Assembly: GCF_001905885.1 (NCBI RefSeq)
Contig: NZ_LIYH01000002.1
Coordinates: forward strand, 301,591 to 365,590
Length of the DNA: 64,000 nucleotides
Origin: Streptomyces sp. CB03234
GTDB lineage: Bacteria; Actinomycetota; Actinomycetes; Streptomycetales; Streptomycetaceae
Direction of reading: 5' to 3'
Both the position numbers and the translations under genes were made by a program. The notes beneath the pieces are model-generated. The model saw nothing but the letters and a program-made list of their open reading frames with translations, made no database searches and was not told the origin of the DNA. The stretch's first letter is position 1, and every line of letters begins with the position of its first letter. Below, one piece after another: positions 1-8,422 of the stretch.

Positions 1-362
1 GTGCCGGTCGGTGCCGTGCCGGGGGCTCCCCGTGCCGGTCGGTGCCCCTTCGGTTGGGTGGCCTGATGGCCGGGTGCCCGGGCGGGTGCGGCTCTGTTCG
101 GGGCGCGCGGTTCGGGGGTTGCCCGTGCGCGTACGTGTGTCGTTGGCTCCGCTCCGTGGGGCGTGTCCTGGGCTCTCCTTCGCAAGCTCAGTCGTTTTAC
201 GCCCAGAACACGCCCCACTGCGCGTCCCCCTTCGGGGGCGAGCCGAAGCGCCGGGCACCTGCGCGGCGCGAAGCTGCCGCGGCCCGGGGGTGTGGGGGCG
301 TCAGCCACCACGGGGAGCCCGGGGCTTGCCCCCGGTTTCGGGGTGGGGGAACCCCCTACGGC
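1..362. other. Intergenic spacer at window edge
   Basis: No open frame here has convincing Streptomyces coding character or a recognisable product. The first 46 bases contain a direct repeat of GTGCCGGTCGGTGCC (1-15 and 32-46). A long hairpin lies at 156-218. The segment is probably the downstream region of a gene left of the window, facing the minus-strand gene that ends at 363. Confidence 0.5.
156..218. terminator. Hairpin, probable bidirectional terminator
   Basis: Arms GTGGGGCGTGTCCTGGGC (156-173) and GCCCAGAACACGCCCCAC (201-218) pair over 18 positions with one G.U pair and enclose a 27-nt loop containing a T run. It sits downstream of the minus gene ending at 363 and probably of a gene left of the window. 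No long U tract follows, as is usual for Streptomyces terminators. Confidence 0.5.
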
Positions 363-1979
363 TCACCCCCCGTCACCAGGGCCCCGGCCCTGGAGTTCGG
401 TGCGCATCGCCGCGCGGAGCCGTAGCGTGGCGACCAGGCGTTGGAATGCCTCCGACCAGTAGCCGCCCGCGCCCGGGGACGCGCCCTCCGGTTCGTCCGG
501 GAGGGCCGTCAGGATCTCGAGGCGGTCCGCCTGGGCCGGGTCGAGGCAGCGTTCCGCCAGTCCCATGACGCCGCTGAAGCTCCAGGGGTAGCTCCCCGCG
601 TCGCGGGCGATGTCCAGCGCGTCGACCACCGCGCGGCCGAGCGGCTCGGCCCAGGGGACGGCGCAGACGCCGAGCAGCTGGAACGCCTCCGAGAGGCCGT
701 GCGCCGCGATGAAGTCGGCGACCCAGAGGGCCCGTTCGTCGCCGGGCAGGATGGACAGGAGCTTCGACCGCTCGGCGAGCGAGGACGTGCCCGGGCCGGT
801 CGCCGGGGGTGTGGTGGGCGGGCCGAGCAGTGCGCGGGCCCAGGCGGGGTCCCGTTGCCGGACCGCCGCGCGGCACCACGCGGCGTGCAGCTCGTCGCGC
901 CAGTCGTCCGCGACCGGCAGGGCGACGATCTGCTCGGGGGTGCGGCCGCCGAGCCGGGAGGGCCAGATGGCGAGCGGGGCGGACTCGACCAACTGGCCCA
1001 GCCACCACGAGCGTTCGCCCCGGCCGGTCGGCGGGTCGGGCAGGACGCCGTCGCGCTGCATGCCCGCGTCGCACTCGTGCGGTGCCTCGACGGTGATGGC
1101 CGCCTGGTCGCCCGTACGGTCCAGGCCCACGCACGTGGCCGCCCGGTCGGCCATACGTCCGGCGAGCGCCGACCGGGGCAGCGCGGAGAGCAGCTCGTCG
1201 GCGGTGGAGCGGACATTGCGGCTGCGGTCGGAGAGCGCCTGCTCCAGGAACGGCTCGTCGGCGTCGGACAGACCCGTACGCAGTGAGTCCAGGAACATCA
1301 GCCGGTCCTCGGCCCGTTCGCCGGACCAGGTCGAGCCCAGCAGGGCGGCCGCGGCGGCCGGGTCGTGTGCCCGTACGGCTCCGAGCAGGGCCACCCGTTC
1401 GGCGAACAGGCCTTCCTCCCACAGGCACCGCACGGCGGCCTCGTCGGTGGGGTCGGGCAGCGTGGTCCCGCCCGAGCCGCCGCGCAGCGCGAACCGCCAC
1501 TCCGGGTTGAGCCGGGCAAGCCACAGCCCGCGCGGCCCGGCGAACGTCAACGCGGCGGGGCGCAGATCGGTGCGGGCGCGGGCCGCGTCGAGCAGCGCGG
1601 GCAGCACGGACGCAGGCGCCTGGTAGCCGTGCTCGTTCGCCGCCGCCAGCCACTGCGGGAGCAGCTCCGTGAGGTCGGGTGCCGTGCCCCGGCGGCCGCC
1701 GCCCGAGGACGCGCCGGAACGGTCGGCGAGCAACTGGGCGAGCCGGCGCCGGGCCGCGTCGGGAAGCGGTGGCCGCTCGTCGCGCGGCGCCGGCTCGGGC
1801 AGGCTGGCGGCGGGCCCCGGGAGCAGGCCCGCCCGCCGCCGGACGGTGTGCAGCGCGGCGGCGTCCAGCAGCGCGACCGGCGCGTCCTTGCCGGGCGCCG
1901 GCACGTCGGAAGCCGGCGCCCGGCGGTCGGTGCCCAGCAGCGCCGAGGTGACGAGGTCTTCCCAGGTCGTGGTGGTCAT
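363..1979 (-). CDS. DUF5691 family protein
   Basis: The 538-residue protein begins MTTTTWEDLVTSALLGTDRR, the N-terminal pattern of the DUF5691 family, whose biochemical role is unknown. It is rich in Ala, Leu and Arg, and the middle (about residues 200-420) looks alpha-helical and repeat-like. No signal peptide or membrane segment is visible, so it is probably cytosolic. It lies 16 nt downstream of the SWIM zinc-finger gene on the same strand and is almost certainly co-transcribed with it from the promoter at 3356-3378. Context ties it to the MoxR, DUF5682 and VWA proteins transcribed divergently. Family assignment is confident; function is inferred only from neighbours. Confidence 0.85.
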   Translation of the reverse strand: MTTTTWEDLVTSALLGTDRRAPASDVPAPGKDAPVALLDAAALHTVRRRAGLLPGPAASLPEPAPRDERPPLPDAARRRLAQLLADRSGASSGGGRRGTAPDLTELLPQWLAAANEHGYQAPASVLPALLDAARARTDLRPAALTFAGPRGLWLARLNPEWRFALRGGSGGTTLPDPTDEAAVRCLWEEGLFAERVALLGAVRAHDPAAAAALLGSTWSGERAEDRLMFLDSLRTGLSDADEPFLEQALSDRSRNVRSTADELLSALPRSALAGRMADRAATCVGLDRTGDQAAITVEAPHECDAGMQRDGVLPDPPTGRGERSWWLGQLVESAPLAIWPSRLGGRTPEQIVALPVADDWRDELHAAWCRAAVRQRDPAWARALLGPPTTPPATGPGTSSLAERSKLLSILPGDERALWVADFIAAHGLSEAFQLLGVCAVPWAEPLGRAVVDALDIARDAGSYPWSFSGVMGLAERCLDPAQADRLEILTALPDEPEGASPGAGGYWSEAFQRLVATLRLRAAMRTELQGRGPGDGG

Positions 1980-1995
1980 CGTGTCCTCCGTACGC

Positions 1996-3348
1996 TCAGG
2001 TCAGCGCGACCGTCTCGGGCGTGTCCGCCGACCAGGCGGTCAGCGGGGTGAAGCCTCGGTGCCCGCACTCGCCGAACACCGTGACCGGCCTGCCGCCCGA
2101 CAGCGCGGCCAGCCGCCACAGACCGGGCCGGGCGAGCGCGGCCGGGGCGACCGGCAGGGCGCACCTGCCGTCGGCGTCGGCCAGCTGCCAGCCGCCGTCC
2201 GGCAACGGCACGGGTATGACGTCGGCCAGCGTCACCGGCCAGGAGTCCAGCCACGGGTCGTCCCGCAGGGCTGTCCCGTACGCCGCGACAGCGTCGGCCA
2301 CCGGCCCGCCCGGCGGCGGCCCGGCGTCGGGCACCGGCACCGAGAACTGCTCGCCCAGCTCGGCCCGCAGCTGGGCCGCCCCCGCGTACGGCGTGACCTC
2401 GGCGTCGATCACCACGCCCACCGGCAGGGTGATGCCGGGGGCGCGCCCGGCCGCGCCGAACGACAGCAGCAGCGCCGTTCGCCCGCCGTCCCTGCCGTAC
2501 AGCCAGACGCGGCGCGTGGTCAGCTTGCCGTCCGAGGTGTCGTACCGGGCGAGGACCGACCAGTGGTCGCGCACCGCGGGGCCGCCGGCGGGCGCCGTCA
2601 GCCCCACCCGGGTGCGGACCGTCGCGGCCAGCGGCTCCGGCAGCCGCTCGATGTCCAGCCAGGCCCGGTCGAGCAGATGCGTCAGCGCGCACTCCTCCAG
2701 CAGCCGCACCGGCCAGCCGGGCCCTGAGCCCGGTATCGCCCCCAGCTCCCTGACCCGGCCGGCCAGGCCGGGCGCCTGCGCGTCGACCATCCGCGCCGCG
2801 GTCTCGTCCCACAGCTCGTACCCCGACCGGTCGGCGGAGGCGAGCCCGCCGCGCAGCAGGTCGGCGAGCCGCTGCTCCAACTCCTCGGTGCCCGCGGTTA
2901 TCCGCGCTCTCCGTTGCTCCGCCCGGCGCCGGGCCGCCTCGGGGTCGGCGCTCTTCGCCGGCCGGCCGGCGCCCGTCTCCGCTTCCTTCCCGCCGGCCGC
3001 GCGTGCCCGCCGGCCCGCCAGCCACCGCTCGGCCCAGTCCGGCGGCCCGGAGCCGCGCACGGCCTCCCCGTCCGCCGCCCAGAGCAGCAAGAGCCCCAAC
3101 GCGTGTTTGCACGGGAACTTCCGGCTGGGACAACTGCACGCGTACGCCGGGCCCGTGGTGTCGACGACCGTTCGGTACGGCGTGCTTCCGCTGCCCTTGC
3201 ACAACCCCCAGACGGCCCCCGAGCCGTCGCTTCCCCCGCCCGACCACGACCCGGCCGTGCCGAGCTTGCTGCCCGCTCTGCGTGAGGCGTCGTCAGGAGC
3301 CAGAGCCAGCACCTGTTCCGCCGTCCAGCGCACCCCCTGCTGATTCAT
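1996..3348 (-). CDS. SWIM zinc finger domain protein (YehQ-like)
   Basis: The 450-residue protein carries a SWIM zinc finger of the form CxC-x6-CxH at C71, C73, C80 and H82 (ACSCPSRKFPCKHALG). SWIM domains bind zinc and mediate DNA or protein contacts. The remaining roughly 350 residues are predicted cytosolic with no further recognised motif. An upstream in-frame extension exists, but ATG at 3348 (MNQQGVRWTAEQ) is chosen because it starts the conserved N terminus and lies 7 nt beyond a -10 element at 3356-3361, implying a leaderless mRNA. It is divergent from the MoxR gene and followed by the DUF5691 gene. The same combination (SWIM, MoxR, DUF5682, VWA) occurs in E. coli yehQ/L/M/P. Confidence 0.88.
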   Translation of the reverse strand: MNQQGVRWTAEQVLALAPDDASRRAGSKLGTAGSWSGGGSDGSGAVWGLCKGSGSTPYRTVVDTTGPAYACSCPSRKFPCKHALGLLLLWAADGEAVRGSGPPDWAERWLAGRRARAAGGKEAETGAGRPAKSADPEAARRRAEQRRARITAGTEELEQRLADLLRGGLASADRSGYELWDETAARMVDAQAPGLAGRVRELGAIPGSGPGWPVRLLEECALTHLLDRAWLDIERLPEPLAATVRTRVGLTAPAGGPAVRDHWSVLARYDTSDGKLTTRRVWLYGRDGGRTALLLSFGAAGRAPGITLPVGVVIDAEVTPYAGAAQLRAELGEQFSVPVPDAGPPPGGPVADAVAAYGTALRDDPWLDSWPVTLADVIPVPLPDGGWQLADADGRCALPVAPAALARPGLWRLAALSGGRPVTVFGECGHRGFTPLTAWSADTPETVALT

Positions 3349-3355
3349 GGGAACG

Positions 3356-3378
3356 ACGGTAGGTGGTCCCACTGACAA
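3356..3378 (-). promoter_or_regulatory. RecA-NDp/PafBC-type DNA-damage promoter for the SWIM gene
   Basis: On the minus strand TTGTCAGTG (3378-3370) is followed by exactly 8 nt and TACCGT (3361-3356). This fits the actinobacterial LexA-independent damage promoter TTGTCRGTG-N8-TANNNT recognised with PafBC. The predicted transcription start falls at or one base before the ATG at 3348. A second copy faces the other way at 3543-3565. Confidence 0.75.
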
Positions 3379-3507
3379 TCGGCCCTGACCTGCGAATTCG
3401 CCCGGGTGAGTGGGGACGAGGCCGCCGAGCGGGTCGGGAAGGAGCACCGGCTGCATCGCCGTGTCGCCCGTCGCCGGCCGACCGCCCGCCAACTCCGGTC
3501 GCACAAC

Positions 3508-3540
3508 GGCCGTTTCCGCCCCTGAGCTGCGGAAACGGCC
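3508..3540. promoter_or_regulatory. Palindrome between divergent damage promoters
   Basis: GGCCGTTTCCGC (3508-3519) and GCGGAAACGGCC (3529-3540) are perfect 12-bp inverted arms around a 9-nt centre. Pairing extends outward with one bulged G to CAA/TTG. The palindrome lies just upstream of the plus-strand -35 box, so it could be an operator or an activator site. No known factor was recognised from the sequence. Confidence 0.45.
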
Positions 3541-3542
3541 GG

Positions 3543-3565
3543 TTGTCAGTGGCATGGTGCACGGT
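3543..3565 (+). promoter_or_regulatory. RecA-NDp/PafBC-type DNA-damage promoter for the MoxR operon
   Basis: TTGTCAGTG (3543-3551), 8 nt, then CACGGT (3560-3565). The -35 part is identical to the copy driving the SWIM gene. The -10 hexamer deviates at its first base from TANNNT. Predicted start is near 3571, leaving a leader of about 35 nt that holds the strong ribosome binding site GGAGGGGG before the ATG at 3606. Confidence 0.65.
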
Positions 3566-3605
3566 TGGTTCCACACCCGGTCGAACACGATCTGGAGGGG
3601 GATCC

Positions 3606-4727
3606 ATGACCGTGCCCGAAACCACCGAAGCCACCGAGACATCCCGCGGCGAGGCCCTGCGCCCGCACGCCGAGGACGCGTTCGCGCACGAACTGACGGC
3701 ACTCGCCGCGGCCGACGCCCGGCCGCGCCCGGCCCGCTGGCGGCTGTCGCCGTGGGCCGTCGCCACCTACCTGCTCGGCGGCACGCTGACCGACGGCACC
3801 GTGATCACACCGAAGTACGTGGGACCGCGCCGGATCGTCGAAGTCGCCGTCACCACCCTCGCCACCGACCGCGCACTGCTCCTGCTGGGCGTCCCCGGCA
3901 CCGCCAAGACCTGGGTCTCCGAACACCTCGCCGCCGCCGTCAGCGGCGACTCCACCCTCCTGGTGCAGGGCACGGCCGGCACCCCCGAGGAAGCCATCCG
4001 CTACGGGTGGAACTACGCGCAGCTGCTCGCCCACGGGCCCAGCCGCGAGGCCCTGGTGCCCAGCCCGGTCATGCGGGCCATGTCCGACGGCATGACCGCC
4101 CGCGTCGAGGAGCTCACCCGCATCCCCGCCGACGTGCAGGACTCCCTGATCACGATCCTGTCCGAGAAGACCCTGCCCATCCCCGAGCTCGGACAGGAAG
4201 TCCAGGCGGTACGGGGATTCAACCTCATCGCCACCGCCAACGACCGCGACCGCGGCGTCAACGAGCTGTCCAGCGCGCTGCGCCGCCGCTTCAACACCGT
4301 CGTCCTCCCGCTGCCCGCGACACCGGAGGCCGAGGTCGACATCGTCTCCCGGCGCGTCGACCAGATAGGGCGCTCCCTCGACCTGCCCGCCACGCCCGAG
4401 GGCATCGACGAGATCCGCAGGGTCGTCACCGTCTTCCGCGAACTGCGCGACGGCGTGACCACCGACGGCCGCACCAAGCTCAAGTCGCCCTCCGGGACAC
4501 TCTCCACCGCCGAGGCGATCTCCGTCGTCACGGGCGGCCTCGCGCTGGCCGCCCACTTCGGCGACGGCGTACTGCGCCCCGGAGACGTCGCCGCCGGCAT
4601 CCTCGGCGCCGTCGTCCGCGACCCGGCGGCCGACCGGGTCGTCTGGCAGGAGTACCTGGAGGCCGTCGTCCGTGAACGGGACGGCTGGAAGGACTTCTAC
4701 CGGGCGTGCCGGGAGGTGTCGGCATGA
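3606..4727 (+). CDS. MoxR-type AAA+ ATPase (YehL-like)
   Basis: The 373-residue protein has a Walker A motif GVPGTAKT at residues 95-102. A Walker B-like segment VEELTRIP has Glu where canonical MoxR proteins have the first Asp. A sensor-1 stretch follows (LIATANDRDRG), with the arginine-finger region SSALRRRF. MoxR ATPases act with VWA-domain partners as chaperone-like remodelling machines. ATG 3606 follows the ribosome binding site GGAGGGGG. The stop overlaps the next ATG by 4 nt, so the DUF5682 gene is translationally coupled. Predicted cytosolic. Confidence 0.92.
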   Translation: MTVPETTEATETSRGEALRPHAEDAFAHELTALAAADARPRPARWRLSPWAVATYLLGGTLTDGTVITPKYVGPRRIVEVAVTTLATDRALLLLGVPGTAKTWVSEHLAAAVSGDSTLLVQGTAGTPEEAIRYGWNYAQLLAHGPSREALVPSPVMRAMSDGMTARVEELTRIPADVQDSLITILSEKTLPIPELGQEVQAVRGFNLIATANDRDRGVNELSSALRRRFNTVVLPLPATPEAEVDIVSRRVDQIGRSLDLPATPEGIDEIRRVVTVFRELRDGVTTDGRTKLKSPSGTLSTAEAISVVTGGLALAAHFGDGVLRPGDVAAGILGAVVRDPAADRVVWQEYLEAVVRERDGWKDFYRACREVSA

Positions 4728-7171
4728 CGGCGGCCACCGGCCCCCTGCTGCTCGGCGTCCGCCACCACGGCCCCGGATCGGCCCGCGCCGTGCGGGCCGC
4801 GCTCGACGCCGCCAAGCCCCCGGCCGTGCTGATCGAAGGGCCGCCCGAAGGGGACGCGCTGCTGCCGCTCGCCGCCGACGAGCGGATGAGCCCCCCGGTC
4901 GCGCTGCTCGCGCACGCCGTGGATGACCCCGGCCGGGCGTCCTTCTGGCCGATGGCCGAGTTCTCCCCCGAGTGGGTCGCGATCCGCTGGGCGCTCGACC
5001 ACGGCGCCGCCGTCCACTTCATCGACCTGCCCGCCACCCACACGCTCGCCATGGCGAAGGACCCCACCTGGACGGACGGCGAAGGGGAGGAGGCGGACGG
5101 CGGCGGAGGCGACGAGCAGGGTTACGGACTGCGGATCGACCCCATCGCCGTCCTCGCCGAGACCGCCGGGTACGACGACCCCGAGCGCTGGTGGGAGGAC
5201 GTGATCGAGCACCGCGGCACCGGCGCCGCACCCAACGGGCCGCCGGGCACCGGCGACCACGACCCGATCGCGGTGTTCACCGGTCTCGCCGACGCCATGG
5301 CCGCCCTGCGCGAGACGTACGGACACGGCGGACACGACCGCGATCTGATCCGCGAGGCATACATGCGCCTCCAGCTCCGCGCCGCGCGCAAGACGCACGG
5401 GGACGGCGTGGCCGTCGTCTGCGGAGCCTGGCACGTGCCCGCGCTCGCCGCGAAGACCACCGTCACCGCCGACCGGGCCCTCCTCAAGGGCCTGCCCAAG
5501 GTGAAGACGGGGATCACCTGGGTGCCCTGGACGCACCGCAGGCTCGCCCGGCACAGCGGCTACGGCGCCGGCATCGACTCACCCGGCTGGTACGGGCATC
5601 TGTTCGGAGCCCCGGACCGGCCGGTCGAGCGCTGGATGACCAAGGTCGCCGGGCTGCTGCGCGCCGAGGACCGGATCGTCTCCTCCGCCCACGTCATCGA
5701 GGCCGTACGGCTCGCCGGGACGCTCGCCGCCATGCGCGGGCGTCCCCTCGCGGGCCTGACCGAGACCATCGACGCCGTACGGGCGGTGATGTGCGACGGC
5801 TCCGACGTGCCGCTCGGGCTCATCAAGGACCGGCTCGTCATCGGCGACGCGCTCGGCGAAGTCCCCGAGAGCGCCCCCGCCGTGCCCCTGCAACGCGACC
5901 TCACCAGGCTCCAGCGCGCCCTGCGCCTCAAGCCCGAGGCCCTGGAGCGAGAGCTCGACCTGGACCTGCGCAAGGAGACCGACGCCGCGCGCAGCCGGCT
6001 GCTGCACCGGCTGCGGCTCCTGGGCGTCGGCTGGGGCGAACCGGCCGCCGGACGCGGCAGCACCGGCACGTTCCGGGAGACCTGGCGGCTGCGCTGGGAG
6101 CCGGAGCTGCACGTACGGGTCGCCGAAGCCGGCATGTGGGGCACCACCGTCCTCGCCGCCGCCACCGCCAGGGCGGAATCGGAAGCCACGTCGGCGGCCA
6201 CGCTCGCCGACGTCACCGCCCTCGCCGAACGGTGCCTCCTGGCCGGGCTCTCCGACGCGCTGCCCGTGGTGATGAAGGCCCTCGCCGACCGGGCCGCGCT
6301 CGACGCGGACGTCGGCCACCTCGCCCAGGCCCTCCCGGCGCTGGCCCGCTCCCTGCGGTACGGCGACGTCCGCGCCACGGACACGGCCGCGCTCGGCGAG
6401 GTCGCCACCGGGCTCGCGCAGCGCGTCTGCGTCGGCCTGCCGCCCGCGTGCACGGGCCTCGACGCGGACGGCGCCGCCGAGATGCGCGCCCACCTGGACG
6501 CCGTCCACACCGCGATCCGGCTCCTGCCGGGCACGGAGGACGACACGGAGCGGGGCACGGAGGACGGCACGAAGGACGACACGGGGGAGGGCGCGGAGGA
6601 GGGGACGGAGGAGGGCACGGAGGACCTCACCGGCCGCTGGGCCGGCGTCCTGGTCACGCTCGCCGACCGCGACAGCGTGCCCGGCGTCATACGGGGACGC
6701 GCCGCCCGGCTGCTGCTGGACGACGGGCGGCTCGCGGAGGACGAAGCCGCCCGGCTGATGGGGCTCGCCCTCTCGCCGGGAACGCCGCCCGCCGAAGCGG
6801 CCGCCTGGATCGAGGGGTTCGTCGGCGGGGGCGCGGCCAACCCCGGCGGCGGCATGCTGCTCGTCCACGACGAACGGCTCCTCGGGCTCGTCGACGCCTG
6901 GCTCACCGGCGTCCCGGCGGAGGCGTTCACCGATGTCCTGCCGCTGCTGCGGCGTACGTTCTCCGCGTACGAACCGGGCGTGCGGCGCACGCTGGGCGAG
7001 CTGGTGCGGCGCGGCCCGGAAAGCGGAGGCCCCGCCCGCGCGGAGGCCGGGGTGCCAGGCTTCGCCGCTGAACTGGACCGGACCCGTGCGGACGCGGTGC
7101 TGCCGCTGCTGCGGCTGCTGCTGGGCACGGCGGGCACGGACGACAACGACCTTCTGGGGGTGGAGCAGTGA
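4724..7171 (+). CDS. DUF5682 family protein (YehM-like)
   Basis: The 815-residue protein starts MTAATGPLLLGVRHHGPGSA, the conserved opening of DUF5682. An HHGPGSAR motif and the segment IEGPPEGDALLPL appear within the first 60 residues, and GAWHVPAL and WTHRRLARHSGYG within residues 230-290. No membrane segment is evident. Around residues 605-640 (DNA 6532-6632) lies a low-complexity run of Thr, Glu, Gly and Asp encoded by repeated GGGCACGGAGGA-like units, probably a linker that varies between strains. Catalytic activity is not known for the family. It sits between the MoxR and VWA genes, overlapping both by 4 nt, which implies a stoichiometric complex. Confidence 0.88.
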   Translation: MTAATGPLLLGVRHHGPGSARAVRAALDAAKPPAVLIEGPPEGDALLPLAADERMSPPVALLAHAVDDPGRASFWPMAEFSPEWVAIRWALDHGAAVHFIDLPATHTLAMAKDPTWTDGEGEEADGGGGDEQGYGLRIDPIAVLAETAGYDDPERWWEDVIEHRGTGAAPNGPPGTGDHDPIAVFTGLADAMAALRETYGHGGHDRDLIREAYMRLQLRAARKTHGDGVAVVCGAWHVPALAAKTTVTADRALLKGLPKVKTGITWVPWTHRRLARHSGYGAGIDSPGWYGHLFGAPDRPVERWMTKVAGLLRAEDRIVSSAHVIEAVRLAGTLAAMRGRPLAGLTETIDAVRAVMCDGSDVPLGLIKDRLVIGDALGEVPESAPAVPLQRDLTRLQRALRLKPEALERELDLDLRKETDAARSRLLHRLRLLGVGWGEPAAGRGSTGTFRETWRLRWEPELHVRVAEAGMWGTTVLAAATARAESEATSAATLADVTALAERCLLAGLSDALPVVMKALADRAALDADVGHLAQALPALARSLRYGDVRATDTAALGEVATGLAQRVCVGLPPACTGLDADGAAEMRAHLDAVHTAIRLLPGTEDDTERGTEDGTKDDTGEGAEEGTEEGTEDLTGRWAGVLVTLADRDSVPGVIRGRAARLLLDDGRLAEDEAARLMGLALSPGTPPAEAAAWIEGFVGGGAANPGGGMLLVHDERLLGLVDAWLTGVPAEAFTDVLPLLRRTFSAYEPGVRRTLGELVRRGPESGGPARAEAGVPGFAAELDRTRADAVLPLLRLLLGTAGTDDNDLLGVEQ

Positions 7172-8328
7172 GTGAGGACGAGCGGCTGCGGCGCTGGCGC
7201 CTGGTACTGGGCGGCGGCGCGGCCGACGGCACGGGCCGCACGCTCGCCGGGACCGACGCCGCCATGGACGGCACCCTGGCCGCGCTGTACGGGGAGAAGG
7301 ACAACAGCAAGGGCCGCGGCGGGCGCGATCGGTCCGCGGGTCTCGGCGCGTCGGCGCCGTCCGTCGCCCGCTGGCTCGGCGACATCCGCACCTACTTCCC
7401 CAGCTCCGTCGTGCAGGTGATGCAGCGTGACGCGATCGACCGGCTCGGTCTGTCGACGCTGCTGCTGGAGCCGGAGATGCTCGAGGCCGTCGAGGCCGAC
7501 GTCCACCTCGTCGGCACGTTGCTCTCGCTCAACAAGGCGATGCCCGAGACGACGAAGGAAACGGCACGGGCCGTCGTACGCAAGGTCGTCGACGACCTGG
7601 AGAAGCGGCTCGCGACCCGCACCCGCGCCACGCTCACCGGCGCGCTCGACCGCAGCGCCCGCGTCAGCCGGCCGCGCCACCGGGACATCGACTGGGACCG
7701 CACCATCAGGGCGAACCTGAAGAACTACCTCCCGGAGCACCGCACGATCGTGCCCGAGCGGCTCATCGGGTACGGGCGGGCCGCGCAATCCGTGAAGAAG
7801 GACGTGGTGCTCTGCATCGACCAGTCCGGTTCGATGGCGGCGTCCGTCGTGTACGCCTCGGTGTTCGGAGCCGTGCTGGCCTCCATGCGCTCCCTCGCGA
7901 CCCGGCTCGTCGTCTTCGACACGGCCGTCGTCGACCTCACCGACCAGCTCGACGACCCCGTCGACGTCCTGTTCGGCACCCAGCTCGGCGGCGGCACGGA
8001 CATCAACCGGGCGCTGGCGTACTGCCAGTCGCGGCTCACGCGCCCGGCCGACACCGTGGTCGTCCTGATCAGCGACCTCTACGAGGGCGGCATACGCGAC
8101 GAGATGCTGAAGCGAGTGGCGGCGATGAAGGCGTCGGGCGTGCAGTTCGTGGCGCTGCTCGCGCTCTCCGACGAGGGAGCGCCGGCGTACGACCGCGAAC
8201 ACGCGGCGGCGCTCGCGGCGCTGGGGGTACCGGCGTTCGCGTGCAGCCCGGACCTCTTCCCGGAGGTGATGGCCGCGGCGATCGAGAAGCGGCCCCTGCC
8301 CATACCGGACATGGTGACCCATCAGTAA
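7168..8328 (+). CDS. VWA domain protein (YehP-like, MoxR partner)
   Basis: The 386-residue protein starts at GTG 7168, overlapping the preceding stop by 4 nt. A von Willebrand A domain fills the C-terminal half. The metal-ion-dependent adhesion motif DxSxS is at D218, S220 and S222 (CIDQSGSM), with GGGTDIN and VLISDLYEGG further on. The N-terminal half (residues 1-190) is helical and charged. VWA proteins paired with MoxR ATPases present substrates or tether the ATPase. No signal peptide, so a cytosolic complex is likely. It is the last gene of the MoxR-DUF5682-VWA operon. Confidence 0.92.
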   Translation: MSEDERLRRWRLVLGGGAADGTGRTLAGTDAAMDGTLAALYGEKDNSKGRGGRDRSAGLGASAPSVARWLGDIRTYFPSSVVQVMQRDAIDRLGLSTLLLEPEMLEAVEADVHLVGTLLSLNKAMPETTKETARAVVRKVVDDLEKRLATRTRATLTGALDRSARVSRPRHRDIDWDRTIRANLKNYLPEHRTIVPERLIGYGRAAQSVKKDVVLCIDQSGSMAASVVYASVFGAVLASMRSLATRLVVFDTAVVDLTDQLDDPVDVLFGTQLGGGTDINRALAYCQSRLTRPADTVVVLISDLYEGGIRDEMLKRVAAMKASGVQFVALLALSDEGAPAYDREHAAALAALGVPAFACSPDLFPEVMAAAIEKRPLPIPDMVTHQ

Positions 8329-8422
8329 CACGGGACTTGCGCCAACCCGGGATGTTCGTGCAAGCATCAGCGCGACGTACGCGGAAGACGATGTGCCGCG
8401 CATGGGGAGGATTCCGGACACC

